Shown one piece after another: positions 56,721-64,000 of a DNA stretch of 64,000 bases. The notes under the pieces are model-generated. The model was not told the DNA's origin, ran no database searches, and saw only the letters and a list, made by a program, of their open reading frames with translations. Numbering within the stretch: position 1 is the stretch's first letter; each line of letters starts with the position of its first letter. The stretch is taken from assembly GCF_900104175.1 (NCBI RefSeq), contig NZ_FNIX01000005.1, positions 62,001-126,000 of the forward strand. The letters are read 5' to 3'. A program made the position numbers and the translations under genes. Origin of the DNA: Lentzea jiangxiensis. Its GTDB lineage: Bacteria; Actinomycetota; Actinomycetes; Mycobacteriales; Pseudonocardiaceae.

Positions 56721-58511
56721 GTGAACGGATTGCGACGCACGAGTGTGTGCGCCGCGGCAGTTTCCGCCGCTGTGCTCAGCGTTGTCGCCCCTGTCAGCGC
56801 CGCACCGTCCCAGATCCAGTCCCAGCCGGACTCGACGCAGGTCAACCGTCCTTTCGAGCGGTTGATCGTCGGTTACCGGCCGGGCACCGCCGAGGCCTCG
56901 TCCGACTCCGCTGCCGCGGATGACGCCCGCAGCAAGGGCAAGTCCGTGCACCGCCGCATGGCGAGTGGCGCGGTCGTCGTGGACCTGGGGTCGAAGACCT
57001 CGAACGCCGACTCGGTCATCCAGGCGTTCGAGAACGACCCCGATGTCGCCTACGTCGAGCCGGACCTGCTGATGCAGCCGTTCGCCGACCCGAACGACAC
57101 CGAGTACTCCCGGCAGTGGGACCTCTTCGAGGCGACCGCCGGCATGAACGTCCCCGGCGCGTGGTCCAGCACGACCGGCGCGGGCGTGACCGTCGCGGTC
57201 ATCGACACCGGCTACGTCGCGCACAGCGACCTGGCGAGCAAGGTCGTCGCGGGCTACGACTTCGTCTCGGACGCGGCGCGCGCCCGGGACAACAGCGGCC
57301 GCGACTCCAACCCGGCCGACGAGGGCGACTGGGTCGCCCGCGGCGAGTGCGGCACCGACGCGAACGGCAACCCGGTGCCCGCCGCCGACCAGAGCTCGTC
57401 CTGGCACGGCACCCACGTGGCCGGCACGATCGCCGCGTCCACGAACAACACCAGGGGCATCGCCGGCATCGCCTACGACGCCAAGATCCAGCCCCTGCGC
57501 GTCCTCGCGAAGTGCGGTGGCGCCACCTCGGACATCGCCGACGCGATCACCTGGGCGTCGGGCGGCACGGTGAGCGGCGTCCCCGCCAACGCCACGCCCG
57601 CCAAGGTCATCAACATGTCGCTGGGCGGCCAGTCCTCCTGCTCGACGACCTACCAGAACGCGATCAACGGCGCCATCAACCGCGGCACCACGGTCGTCGT
57701 CGCGGCCGGCAACTCGAACATGAACGTCTCGAACTTCACCCCGGCGAACTGCGCCGGCGTCATCACCGTCGCGGCCTCCTCGCGCGAGGGCAACAAGGCG
57801 TACTACTCGAACTACGGCACCCGCATCGACATCGCGGCCCCCGGTGGCGAGACCCGCCGCGGCACCGACACCCCCGGCACCACCACCACGCCGGAGAACG
57901 GCATCTGGTCGACGCTGAACGCGGGCACCACCGTCCCCGGCGCCGAGAACTACAAGCCGTACCAGGGCACCTCGATGGCGGCCCCGCACATCGCGGGTCT
58001 CGCGGCACTGCTCGTGGCGAAGAAGCCGTCCCTGACCCCGGCCCAGGTCAAGGACCTCGTCAAGACGAACTCCCGCGCCCTGCCCGGCACCTGCTCGGGC
58101 GGCTGCGGCGCCGGCCTCGCCGACGCCACCAAGACCGTGAACGCCCTGGACACCACGCCGCCCAGCGGCGGCCTGGAGAACACCGCGGACGTCGCCATCC
58201 CGGACCGCGGCACCGCGGTCACCTCGTCCATCACCTCCACGGTGACGGGCAACGCCGGCAGCACCACCAAGGTCGGCGTGGACATCGTCCACACCTACCG
58301 CGGCGACCTGGTGATCGACCTGGTCGCGCCGGACGGCACCGCCTACCGGCTGAAGAACTCGTCCTCTTCGGACAGCGCCGACAACGTGGTGGCGACCTAC
58401 ACGGTCAACGCCTCGTCCGAGGTCGCGGCGGGCACGTGGAAGCTGCGGGTCCAGGACCTGTACTCCGGTGACACCGGGTACATCAACGCCTGGAACCTGA
58501 CCCTGCGATAG
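56721..58511 (+). CDS. Secreted subtilisin-like (S8) serine protease with P-domain-like tail
   Basis: The 596-residue protein starts at GTG 56721 after GGAAGGA, with a signal peptide ending VSAAPS. An inhibitor I9-like propeptide (about 45-125) precedes the catalytic domain, in which Asp of VAVIDTGY, His of SSWHGTHVAGT and Ser of YQGTSMAAPHIAGLAALL form the triad. The C-terminal 110 residues (TADVAIPDRGTAVTSSITSTVTGNAG ... WKLRVQDLYSGDTGYINAWNLTLR) are a proprotein-convertase P-domain. It should be a secreted endoprotease. It is divergent from a TrmB/LuxR-like regulator and is followed by a hairpin. Confidence 0.95.
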   Translation: MNGLRRTSVCAAAVSAAVLSVVAPVSAAPSQIQSQPDSTQVNRPFERLIVGYRPGTAEASSDSAAADDARSKGKSVHRRMASGAVVVDLGSKTSNADSVIQAFENDPDVAYVEPDLLMQPFADPNDTEYSRQWDLFEATAGMNVPGAWSSTTGAGVTVAVIDTGYVAHSDLASKVVAGYDFVSDAARARDNSGRDSNPADEGDWVARGECGTDANGNPVPAADQSSSWHGTHVAGTIAASTNNTRGIAGIAYDAKIQPLRVLAKCGGATSDIADAITWASGGTVSGVPANATPAKVINMSLGGQSSCSTTYQNAINGAINRGTTVVVAAGNSNMNVSNFTPANCAGVITVAASSREGNKAYYSNYGTRIDIAAPGGETRRGTDTPGTTTTPENGIWSTLNAGTTVPGAENYKPYQGTSMAAPHIAGLAALLVAKKPSLTPAQVKDLVKTNSRALPGTCSGGCGAGLADATKTVNALDTTPPSGGLENTADVAIPDRGTAVTSSITSTVTGNAGSTTKVGVDIVHTYRGDLVIDLVAPDGTAYRLKNSSSSDSADNVVATYTVNASSEVAAGTWKLRVQDLYSGDTGYINAWNLTLR

Positions 58512-58529
58512 CTCCACGAGTTCGCCGAG

Positions 58530-58568
58530 GGGCGGCGCCTCCCAGCCTGCACCGGGGGAGCGCCGCCC
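58530..58568 (+). terminator. Hairpin after the subtilase gene
   Basis: GGGCGGCGC (58530-58538) and GCGCCGCCC (58560-58568) pair perfectly, and inner CTCCC/GGGAG bases extend the stem with a bulge. It begins 18 bases after the stop. Confidence 0.65.
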
Positions 58569-58675
58569 TTTCACATGTCCGCCCGGGAGCGGGCGGCAGG
58601 TGCAGGTCGGTGTGGCAGGGCTCGCAGCCGCCGGCCACCCCGAGCCGAACCCCGCCACCGGGTAGCGTCGCGGCC

Positions 58676-59425
58676 ATGGCAACCCTGGTGACGTTCCACG
58701 CCCACCCCGACGACGAGTGCATCGTGACCGGCGGCGTCATGCGCAAAGCGTTCGAAGAGGGGCACCGCGTGGTGCTGGTGGTGGCCACCAGGGGCGAGGC
58801 GGGCGAGGTCCCCGACTTCCTCGAGGAGAACGAGGAACTGTGGCAACGCCGTGTCCAGGAAACCCATGCGGCAGCGGACGTCCTCGGCGTGGCGCGAGTG
58901 GAGTTCCTGGGTTACCGGGACTCCGGCATGATGGGTGACGCCCTCAACGCCGAACCGGGCTCCTTCTGGACCGCGGACGTGGAGGAGGCAGCCCGGAAAC
59001 TGGCGAAGATCCTCGAGGAGGAGGACGCGAAGGTCTTCACCACGTACGACAGCTTCGGCGGCTACGGCCACCCCGACCACATCCAGGTCCACCGCGTCGG
59101 CATGCGCGCGGCCGAGATCGCCGGCACCCCGAACGTCTACCAGGCGATGGTGCGGGAGTCGGAGTTCCGCGAGGCCTTCCGCCGCTCCGGCATCGCGGAG
59201 CCGTCGCCCCTGGGGGAGGGCGCCGTCCCGGAGTCGGAGATCAACGTGGGCGTCGACGTCACCGAGTACCTGGATTTCAAGCGCAAGGCCATGCGCGCGC
59301 ACGCCTCGCAGATCACCGAGGACTCGTTCTTCCTGGCGCTGGACGAACCGACGTTCGCCCACGCGTTCGGCACGGAGTGGTTCATCCGCGAGGGCCACGG
59401 CCCGGCCACGGCACTGGATCTCTAG
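58676..59425 (+). CDS. PIG-L family deacetylase (mycothiol-type)
   Basis: The 249-residue enzyme has the PIG-L metal site: AHPDDE in VTFHAHPDDECIVTGG, and HPDH in GGYGHPDHIQVHRVG. The catalytic Asp is in AHPDDE. Members deacetylate GlcNAc-type substrates, including MshB and mycothiol S-conjugate amidase Mca in actinobacteria; which one this is cannot be decided. The start ATG 58676 gives the family N-terminus (MATLVTFHAHPDDE); an upstream extension of the frame is implausible. A terminator hairpin follows and separates it from the LAXTG gene. Confidence 0.9.
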   Translation: MATLVTFHAHPDDECIVTGGVMRKAFEEGHRVVLVVATRGEAGEVPDFLEENEELWQRRVQETHAAADVLGVARVEFLGYRDSGMMGDALNAEPGSFWTADVEEAARKLAKILEEEDAKVFTTYDSFGGYGHPDHIQVHRVGMRAAEIAGTPNVYQAMVRESEFREAFRRSGIAEPSPLGEGAVPESEINVGVDVTEYLDFKRKAMRAHASQITEDSFFLALDEPTFAHAFGTEWFIREGHGPATALDL

Positions 59426-59436
59426 AAGAGCAGAAA

Positions 59437-59469
59437 AGCGGCGGTGGCCGGATGGTGGCCGCCGCCGCT
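59437..59469. terminator. Bidirectional hairpin between PIG-L and LAXTG genes
   Basis: AGCGGCGGTGGCC (59437-59449) and GGCCGCCGCCGCT (59457-59469) pair with one G-T position around a 7-base loop. It lies between two convergent stops. Confidence 0.7.
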
Positions 59470-59484
59470 CCTCGTTCAGCTACT

Positions 59485-60099
59485 TCACGCGCTGCGGCGG
59501 CGGCGCAGGAACAGCAGGGTGCCGGCACCGGCGCCCACCAGGCCCAGACCCGAGAGCAGCAGCCACATCGGGGACGCACCGGTCGCGGCGAGCGGCGGTT
59601 CCGGAGCGCTGCCGCCGGGGGCGGCCGGGGTGGTCGACGGCGGGGCCTCGGCGGAGGTCGAGGGCACCTCCGGAGCCGTGGTGGCCGGCGTCGCGGTCGT
59701 CGTGGTCGTCGTCACGGGCTTGGTCGTCGTGGTGGGCGGCGTCTTCTTCGCGCACGGCTCGACCGTCTTGGTGTCGGTCTTGTTGAAGCCGTCCCAGGCC
59801 GTCACGACGATCTTGAACTCGTGCTTGACGCCGGCGTCGAGGTCGTTCTTCTTCCAGTGGAACGACTCCGGGAACTCGGTCGTCTTGAGGAGTTCCTTGC
59901 CGTTGTCCGTGAGCGTGACGGTGTTCTTGCCCTTGCTCGCGTACTGGGTGAGGTCGATCGACACCTTGGTGACCTTGGCGTCCTCGTCGCAACGCGCAGA
60001 CCAGTTGGGGTTGTGCGCGCTTGCGGGGGTGGCCATCACGATCGTGGCCAGCGCGGCGGTGGCGGTCACCGCAACCGCGCCGAGAACTCTCCGTGCCAA
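59485..60099 (-). CDS. LAXTG-anchored cell-surface protein
   Basis: The 204-residue protein is best started at TTG 60099, which has AGGAGA at ideal distance and opens a signal peptide ending ATPASA. Upstream ATGs (60120, 60150) are alternatives. The mature part begins HNPNWSARC. It is followed by a beta domain with a likely disulfide, a Thr/Pro-rich stalk with PTTTTKPVTTTTTT, and a sorting signal LAATG, a hydrophobic helix and an RRRR tail, as in class E sortase substrates. It should be covalently attached to peptidoglycan. A dre-like palindrome lies 51-62 bases upstream of the TTG. Confidence 0.85.
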   Translation of the reverse strand: MARRVLGAVAVTATAALATIVMATPASAHNPNWSARCDEDAKVTKVSIDLTQYASKGKNTVTLTDNGKELLKTTEFPESFHWKKNDLDAGVKHEFKIVVTAWDGFNKTDTKTVEPCAKKTPPTTTTKPVTTTTTTATPATTAPEVPSTSAEAPPSTTPAAPGGSAPEPPLAATGASPMWLLLSGLGLVGAGAGTLLFLRRRRSA

Positions 60100-60149
60100 C
60101 GAATCTCTCCTGCTCTGCATTGATGCGTGGCGGATCGAGCGAACGTTCA

Positions 60150-60161
60150 TGGTCTGAACCA
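60150..60161. promoter_or_regulatory. DasR-like palindrome before the LAXTG gene
   Basis: TGGTCTGAACCA is the exact reverse complement of the site at 7874-7885 (TGGTTCAGACCA) before the chitinase gene. It lies 51-62 bases upstream of the preferred TTG start, as in the other two genes with such sites. Confidence 0.5.
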
Positions 60162-60234
60162 CCCGATCGGGTGAACCGCGTCACGCTAACAACCCGGAGC
60201 AGTCGAAAGGTCACCGTATGACAACGCTACGGTG

Positions 60235-63105
60235 TCACCACGGAAAGATTCTCATGTTTTCTGTTAGCCCGATCGTGCCTGCTACCAGCCGCATCTGCTC
60301 CACTCCGCGCACGTCGGCGTCCAGCAGCCGGGGCGAGCAGATCATCACGGCCAGCACTTGAGCCCGCGACAGCGCCACGTTCAACCGGTTGCGTGACAGG
60401 AGGAAGTCCAGGCCACGGGGCAGGTCCACGGTGGACGAGGACGTCATGGACATGATGACGGCCGGCGCCTCCTGTCCCTGGAACCGGTCCACGGTGCCCA
60501 CTCGCGTGCCCTCGAACCCCGCCTCGGCCAGCCGTCGGCGGATCACCCGCACCTGCAGGTTGTATGGCGCCACGACCAGGATGTCCGCATCGGTCAGTTC
60601 GCGCGTTTTGCCGTTGTCCGTCCATTCCCGACCGACGATCGCGCGGACCGTGCCGACCACGGCATCGGCCTCCTCGACCGACGACGTGATGTTGTGCCGG
60701 TGGTCGACCTCGCGCAGGTAGATCCCGGGTTCGATGCCGGAGATCGACCGCAGGGCAGCGGTTTCGTGCGAATGGAGCAGTCCGGCGTAGGACAGTTCGG
60801 ACACGGGACGGCACACCGCAGGGTGCATCCGCCGCGTCTCGGCGAGGAAGTAGCCCAGGTGCGGGGGGATCACGTCCGAGTCGCCGAGCAGGTGGCCGAG
60901 CGCCGAGGCGTCCGAGCCGGGCGGGTGCACGCCCTGCACGACCTGCGGCAGCTGCTGCGGATCGCCGAGCAGCACGAGGTTGCGCGCCGCCGTCGCCACG
61001 GCCACCGCGTCGGCCAGCGCGAACTGGCCGGCCTCGTCGATGATCATCACGTCGAACGGGTTCGCCTTGATCACGGCGTTCGAGAACGTCCAGGCGGTGC
61101 CGCCGACCAGGTGGCCCTGCGGGTGCTCCTCACGCCACTGGGCCAGCGCGCCGTTGGTCTTCGGCTGGTCCCACGGCAGGCCCTCCTCGGGCTTCTTCTC
61201 CTTGGGGCGCTTGGCCATCGGGATGTCCGGGTCGACGCTCGACAGCACGTTCTCCACGGCCTTGTGCGACGTCGAGGTGACCGCGACGGTCTTGCCCTGG
61301 TCGATCAGGTGCCGCACCAGCTTGGTCGCGAGGTACGTCTTGCCGGCGCCGGGCGGTCCCTGCACGGCCAGCGTCCCGCCGTCGAGCTGGTCGACGGCCT
61401 TGATCACGGCCTGCACCACGTCGTCGTGCTGCGGCAACGGTTGCGCGGGCGGCGTGCGCAGCAGCAGGTCGATGCCGGGGCTTCTCGGGAGCAGCGGCAG
61501 CAGGCCCACCGCCTGCTCGGCCAGCTCCGCGACGGCCTCGTCCTTCGGCGACGCCGGCACCGGACTGCCCGGCAGCACCGCGATCGGCATCTCGCCGTGC
61601 ACGACGGCGTTGCTCTCGGTCAGCACCAGCTCGTACGGGTTGTCGTCGGCCACCACGGCGTTGCGCGTCACAGTGCCGGGGTAGAGGAGCCGGACCTGCT
61701 CGCCGGAGCCGAACGGGTGCGGGCGCTCCGGGTCGATCCGCGCGTGCACCTGCCGCTTGTGCGTCCGGACCCGCCCGCTCGGCGGCACCCAGTCCTCGGC
61801 CCGCAGCGTGATCGGCACCGCGCAGTTCGAGTCCGTCTCCAGGTCGGAGATCGGCGCGGTGGCCTGCCGGAAGAAGTCGCCCCACGCCGGACTCGCCTCG
61901 CGCCGGTGGTAGCCGACCGTCGCCGCGAAGAGGTCGTGCCCTTCCGCCACCAGCGGTTCGGTCAGCGCCGCCATCCGGCGCGCCCGCTCGGCCGCCTTCT
62001 CCAGCGCCGCCTCGTCGCGTTCCGGCGGGGCGGCGGTCTCGATCTCGTGCTCCACCTTGATGCGGTGCAACAGGTCCCGCAGACCACGCGTCGGGACCTC
62101 GTCGTCCAGCAACGGCTTCAACGCGGGCAGCGTGTACTCCCTTGTGGACACCCGCAACACCCGCCGCGTCAACGCGCCCAGGTCGACGCACCGCCGCACC
62201 AGATCGTCCACTTCGGACTCCAGCGTCGCCGACCGCGCGGCCCGGCCGGCGAGGTCGTGCGGCGTGAAGTGGTAGACCGTCCCGGACGGCGTGCGCTCGA
62301 CGAACTCCGCGAACGTCCCCTGCCAGCCCGGCGTTCGGAACGTGTCGCCGTCGACCTCCAGGAACACGTCGTCCTCGGCGGGCTCCGGCAGGTGTGCCAG
62401 CGCCTCGGGCGCCACGACCTCGTAGGTGGTCTCGCCGGTGCGTTCCTGCCGCACCTGCAGCCGCGCCTGGGCGGCCAGCGCCGTGAAGCTGGCGGGCGAC
62501 AACGTGGCCGGCCGTTCCTCGGTCTGCGCAAGCGCGTCGATCGTGTCAATGCCGGCTGAAACCAGCTTCCGCCGCTGGTCCGCGCGCAACCCGGCCACCA
62601 GCGAGAGGTCACGCGCCTCCTCGCGGCCGGAAGCGCAGTGACGGGCGAACCGGCACCCGGTGCACGCCGCCCGCACCTCACCCCACGACCGAACAGGCGC
62701 GGGACCGGGTTTCGCGAGCCGCGTCCGCAGCCGCCCGAGCAGGGGCGTGAAGTCGGCAACGCGGAACGCCGTCCGCCGCCCGTCCACGACCAGGTGCGCC
62801 CGCTCGGCCCCCACCGCCTGCGCGGCGGCGACCAGCGACAACACGGCCAGCGGCGTGGCTTCGGGGACTTCGTCGCACGGCTCGTAGCCGTCGGCCGTGC
62901 GCAGGAGGGTCTGCGCCGAGCAGTGGAACACCCCGTCGAAGAAGACCGCGTTCTCGACCACATCCGTGCCGGACCGCATGTCCCGCGCCGTTCGGGCGGC
63001 GAGCCGGTGCAGCTCGGCGGGGTCGCCGCGCCGTTCGTCACGAGCCAGGTGGCTGCGGTGCTCGCACTCGAGCAGGTCGACGAGATCGGACGGGCTGGCG
63101 AGCAT
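60235..63105 (-). CDS. TM0106-type RecB-like nuclease fused to SF1 helicase
   Basis: The 956-residue protein has an N-terminal RecB-like nuclease part (about 1-180) with Cys residues in ACTGCRFARHCASG that could hold an iron-sulfur cluster. A middle region follows, then SF1 helicase motifs: Walker A QGPPGAGKTYLA (near 602), MIIDEAGQFALADA (motif II, DEAG), GDPQQLPQVV and a late VDRFQGQEAPAVIMSMT. It probably unwinds and cuts DNA or RNA-DNA in repair. The ATG at 63105 opens the family N-terminus (MLASPSDLVDLLECEHRSHLARDE). A hairpin and a Ku gene lie upstream on the same strand. Confidence 0.88.
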   Translation of the reverse strand: MLASPSDLVDLLECEHRSHLARDERRGDPAELHRLAARTARDMRSGTDVVENAVFFDGVFHCSAQTLLRTADGYEPCDEVPEATPLAVLSLVAAAQAVGAERAHLVVDGRRTAFRVADFTPLLGRLRTRLAKPGPAPVRSWGEVRAACTGCRFARHCASGREEARDLSLVAGLRADQRRKLVSAGIDTIDALAQTEERPATLSPASFTALAAQARLQVRQERTGETTYEVVAPEALAHLPEPAEDDVFLEVDGDTFRTPGWQGTFAEFVERTPSGTVYHFTPHDLAGRAARSATLESEVDDLVRRCVDLGALTRRVLRVSTREYTLPALKPLLDDEVPTRGLRDLLHRIKVEHEIETAAPPERDEAALEKAAERARRMAALTEPLVAEGHDLFAATVGYHRREASPAWGDFFRQATAPISDLETDSNCAVPITLRAEDWVPPSGRVRTHKRQVHARIDPERPHPFGSGEQVRLLYPGTVTRNAVVADDNPYELVLTESNAVVHGEMPIAVLPGSPVPASPKDEAVAELAEQAVGLLPLLPRSPGIDLLLRTPPAQPLPQHDDVVQAVIKAVDQLDGGTLAVQGPPGAGKTYLATKLVRHLIDQGKTVAVTSTSHKAVENVLSSVDPDIPMAKRPKEKKPEEGLPWDQPKTNGALAQWREEHPQGHLVGGTAWTFSNAVIKANPFDVMIIDEAGQFALADAVAVATAARNLVLLGDPQQLPQVVQGVHPPGSDASALGHLLGDSDVIPPHLGYFLAETRRMHPAVCRPVSELSYAGLLHSHETAALRSISGIEPGIYLREVDHRHNITSSVEEADAVVGTVRAIVGREWTDNGKTRELTDADILVVAPYNLQVRVIRRRLAEAGFEGTRVGTVDRFQGQEAPAVIMSMTSSSTVDLPRGLDFLLSRNRLNVALSRAQVLAVMICSPRLLDADVRGVEQMRLVAGTIGLTENMRIFPW

Positions 63106-63188
63106 GGGCAGTGATGCTAGTGAGCCGCACCGACAGCGGTGGGACCTCACCCCGGCGTGGCAGCCCTGGAAGTGCTCCAAACGGCGCA

Positions 63189-63231
63189 GGCGCGCTCCCC
63201 GCGTTCATCCCCGATACGCGGGGAGCGCGCC
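63189..63231 (-). terminator. Perfect 15-bp hairpin after the Ku gene
   Basis: GGCGCGCTCCCCGCG (63189-63203) and CGCGGGGAGCGCGCC (63217-63231) form a perfect 15-bp stem with a 13-base loop. It begins 23 bases after the Ku stop, ahead of the helicase gene. Confidence 0.75.
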
Positions 63232-63253
63232 CGGTCCCACCTGGAGCGGTGGC

Positions 63254-63916
63254 CTAGACGTTCGCCTCCACGAGGTGCAGCAGCGCCTCGTGGTGCGTGT
63301 TCGGGTAGTCGTGCGGCTTGAACGGACGGGTCTGCGCGCGGACCAGCGCCGCCGCGGCGGCCAGTTCGCCGGTCCGCACCTCGGTGTCGCGGTGCAGGAA
63401 CGCGAAGTGCGGCTCCCGCACCTCGTCCGGCCACAGCAGCGTGTGCAGGACGAGGACGCCGTGCTGCGGCCGGATCGCGGCCAGTGCCTCCTTGCCCCGC
63501 AGGGCGAACTTCACGATGGCCGCGGCCTTGGTGCGCTCCAGCGTCTCGCGCAGCAGCACGTAGGACCGCACGGCCAGGTCGTCGGGCTCCAGGTAGTAGC
63601 TGCGGTGCAACGCCACCGGGTCGAGGTCGACCTGCGGTGCGAACTGCTGCACGTCGATCACGCCGTCCTCGGGCGCCGGCAGGTCCGCCGGGTCGATCTG
63701 CACGATGCGCCCGTCGTCGAGCTCGTAGCCCCGCCCGATGTCGTCCGGTGTCAGCCTCAGCGAGCATTCCCCGCACACCTGCTGGTGCCGCACGCGGCCG
63801 CTGTCCTCGCGGTGCACGAGGTGCACCTTGCTGCGGTGCTCGGTCGCCGCCGACACCAGCCGCACCGTCATGGTCGTCATCCCGAACCGGAGTGCTCCCC
63901 GCCACACAGTTCTCAT
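63254..63916 (-). CDS. ku: Bacterial Ku DNA-end-binding protein
   Basis: The 220-residue protein has the Ku core: MRTVWRGALRFGMTTMTVRLVSAATEHRSKVHLVHREDSGRVRHQQVCGECSLRLTPDDI, VIDVQQFAPQVDLDPVALHRSYYLEPDDLAVRSYVLLRETLERTKAAAIVKFALRGKEALAAIRPQHGVLVLHTLLWPDEVREPHF. This matches the beta-barrel that encircles DNA ends. It is short; the C-terminal arm and basic tail of longer Ku homologues are absent. It should recruit LigD for end joining, but ligD is not in the window. No ribosome site precedes the ATG, and a LexA-type box lies 14 bases upstream. Confidence 0.92.
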   Translation of the reverse strand: MRTVWRGALRFGMTTMTVRLVSAATEHRSKVHLVHREDSGRVRHQQVCGECSLRLTPDDIGRGYELDDGRIVQIDPADLPAPEDGVIDVQQFAPQVDLDPVALHRSYYLEPDDLAVRSYVLLRETLERTKAAAIVKFALRGKEALAAIRPQHGVLVLHTLLWPDEVREPHFAFLHRDTEVRTGELAAAAALVRAQTRPFKPHDYPNTHHEALLHLVEANV

Positions 63917-63929
63917 GACAAAGGAGTAC

Positions 63930-63945
63930 TCGAACAGGTGTTCAA
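63930..63945. promoter_or_regulatory. LexA-type SOS box upstream of ku
   Basis: TCGAACAGGTGTTCAA matches the actinobacterial SOS-box pattern (TCGAAC-N4-GTTCGA type) with GAAC and GTTC separated by four bases. It begins 14 bases upstream of the ku ATG, so LexA bound there should block ku transcription. Confidence 0.6.
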
Positions 63946-64000
63946 ATAGGCGTTCGACGTGACGAAAGGGCTCGTTCGGGTGCGTCCGACCGGTACCTCG

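Noticed and set aside
60100..60214. Upstream starts for the LAXTG gene (GTG 60162 and the longer frame from 60214)
   Set aside because: They place extra polar residues before an otherwise ideal signal peptide and would put the dre-like site inside the coding region; the TTG at 60099 has the best ribosome site.
63920..63948. AAGGAG followed by GTG on the plus strand upstream of ku
   Set aside because: The frame GTG-TTC-AAA-TAG stops after three codons and overlaps the LexA box; no gene is supported.

Overview
The window is high-GC actinobacterial DNA, most likely from a filamentous member of the Pseudonocardiaceae (Lentzea, Saccharothrix or Actinosynnema type). That placement is an inference from several signs: strong G/C third-position bias, many GTG and TTG starts, a mycoredoxin and a PIG-L deacetylase suggesting mycothiol chemistry, DasR-like chitin operators, an LAXTG sortase substrate, a bacterial Ku with a LexA-type box, a MoxR/DUF58/transglutaminase operon, a LanM lanthipeptide synthetase and many secreted hydrolases. 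I saw no tRNA, rRNA, CRISPR array, insertion sequence or prophage. Genes are packed tightly, often with ATGA/GTGA overlaps or shared stop codons.

Left part (1-17.9 kb): the edge of an XRE regulator, then a secreted carbohydrate group. It holds a ThuA-ricin fusion, a membrane-anchored AA10 LPMO, a GH19 chitinase with two chitin-binding modules and a large GH92 mannosidase. DasR-like palindromes stand at similar distances before the ThuA, chitinase and (much later) LAXTG genes. Between these lie ilvA, two DUF4360 paralogues, mycoredoxin, DinB and VOC proteins, a decayed acyltransferase remnant, an APH-like kinase, an RluA-type pseudouridine synthase, an EamA/LysR pair and a small secreted protein/lipoprotein pair.

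Middle (18-38.5 kb): a four-gene coupled operon (membrane propeller with proline-rich linkers, MoxR ATPase, DUF58, transglutaminase-like membrane protein that lacks its catalytic Cys and His) faces a DUF4230/Ser-Thr kinase/secreted-protein set. Then come PAC2, MmcQ and YciI-like genes, with a tandem duplication that makes a 4-codon mini-ORF. Next are marR-acyl-CoA dehydrogenase-thyA-folA divergent from SDR and aldo/keto reductase genes, a MacB-type ABC exporter with a lipoprotein adaptor, an SDR and DUF1360.

Right-centre (38.4-50 kb): a neighbourhood of unknown function with a catalase-fold protein, an MTQ2-like methyltransferase, a CDGSH protein, a haem-oxygenase-like diiron oxidase candidate, a YbdK-type carboxylate-amine ligase and DUF4383. 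Beside it is the most unusual locus of the window: a class II lanthipeptide synthetase (LanM) with intact LanC zinc ligands. It is translationally coupled to a downstream 62-residue candidate precursor that contains no cysteine. It is flanked by a LAL-type LuxR regulator and by a divergent XRE/NB-ARC regulator. The divergent promoter has two operators of identical 10-3-10 geometry.

Right end (50-64 kb): a SodC-like lipoprotein, a 780-residue membrane hydrolase, an S41 peptidase, a secreted protein, a TrmB/LuxR-like regulator divergent from a secreted subtilase, a PIG-L deacetylase, an LAXTG surface protein, a TM0106-type RecB-nuclease/helicase and a Ku protein preceded by a LexA-type box. Strong hairpins after many genes mark likely terminators.
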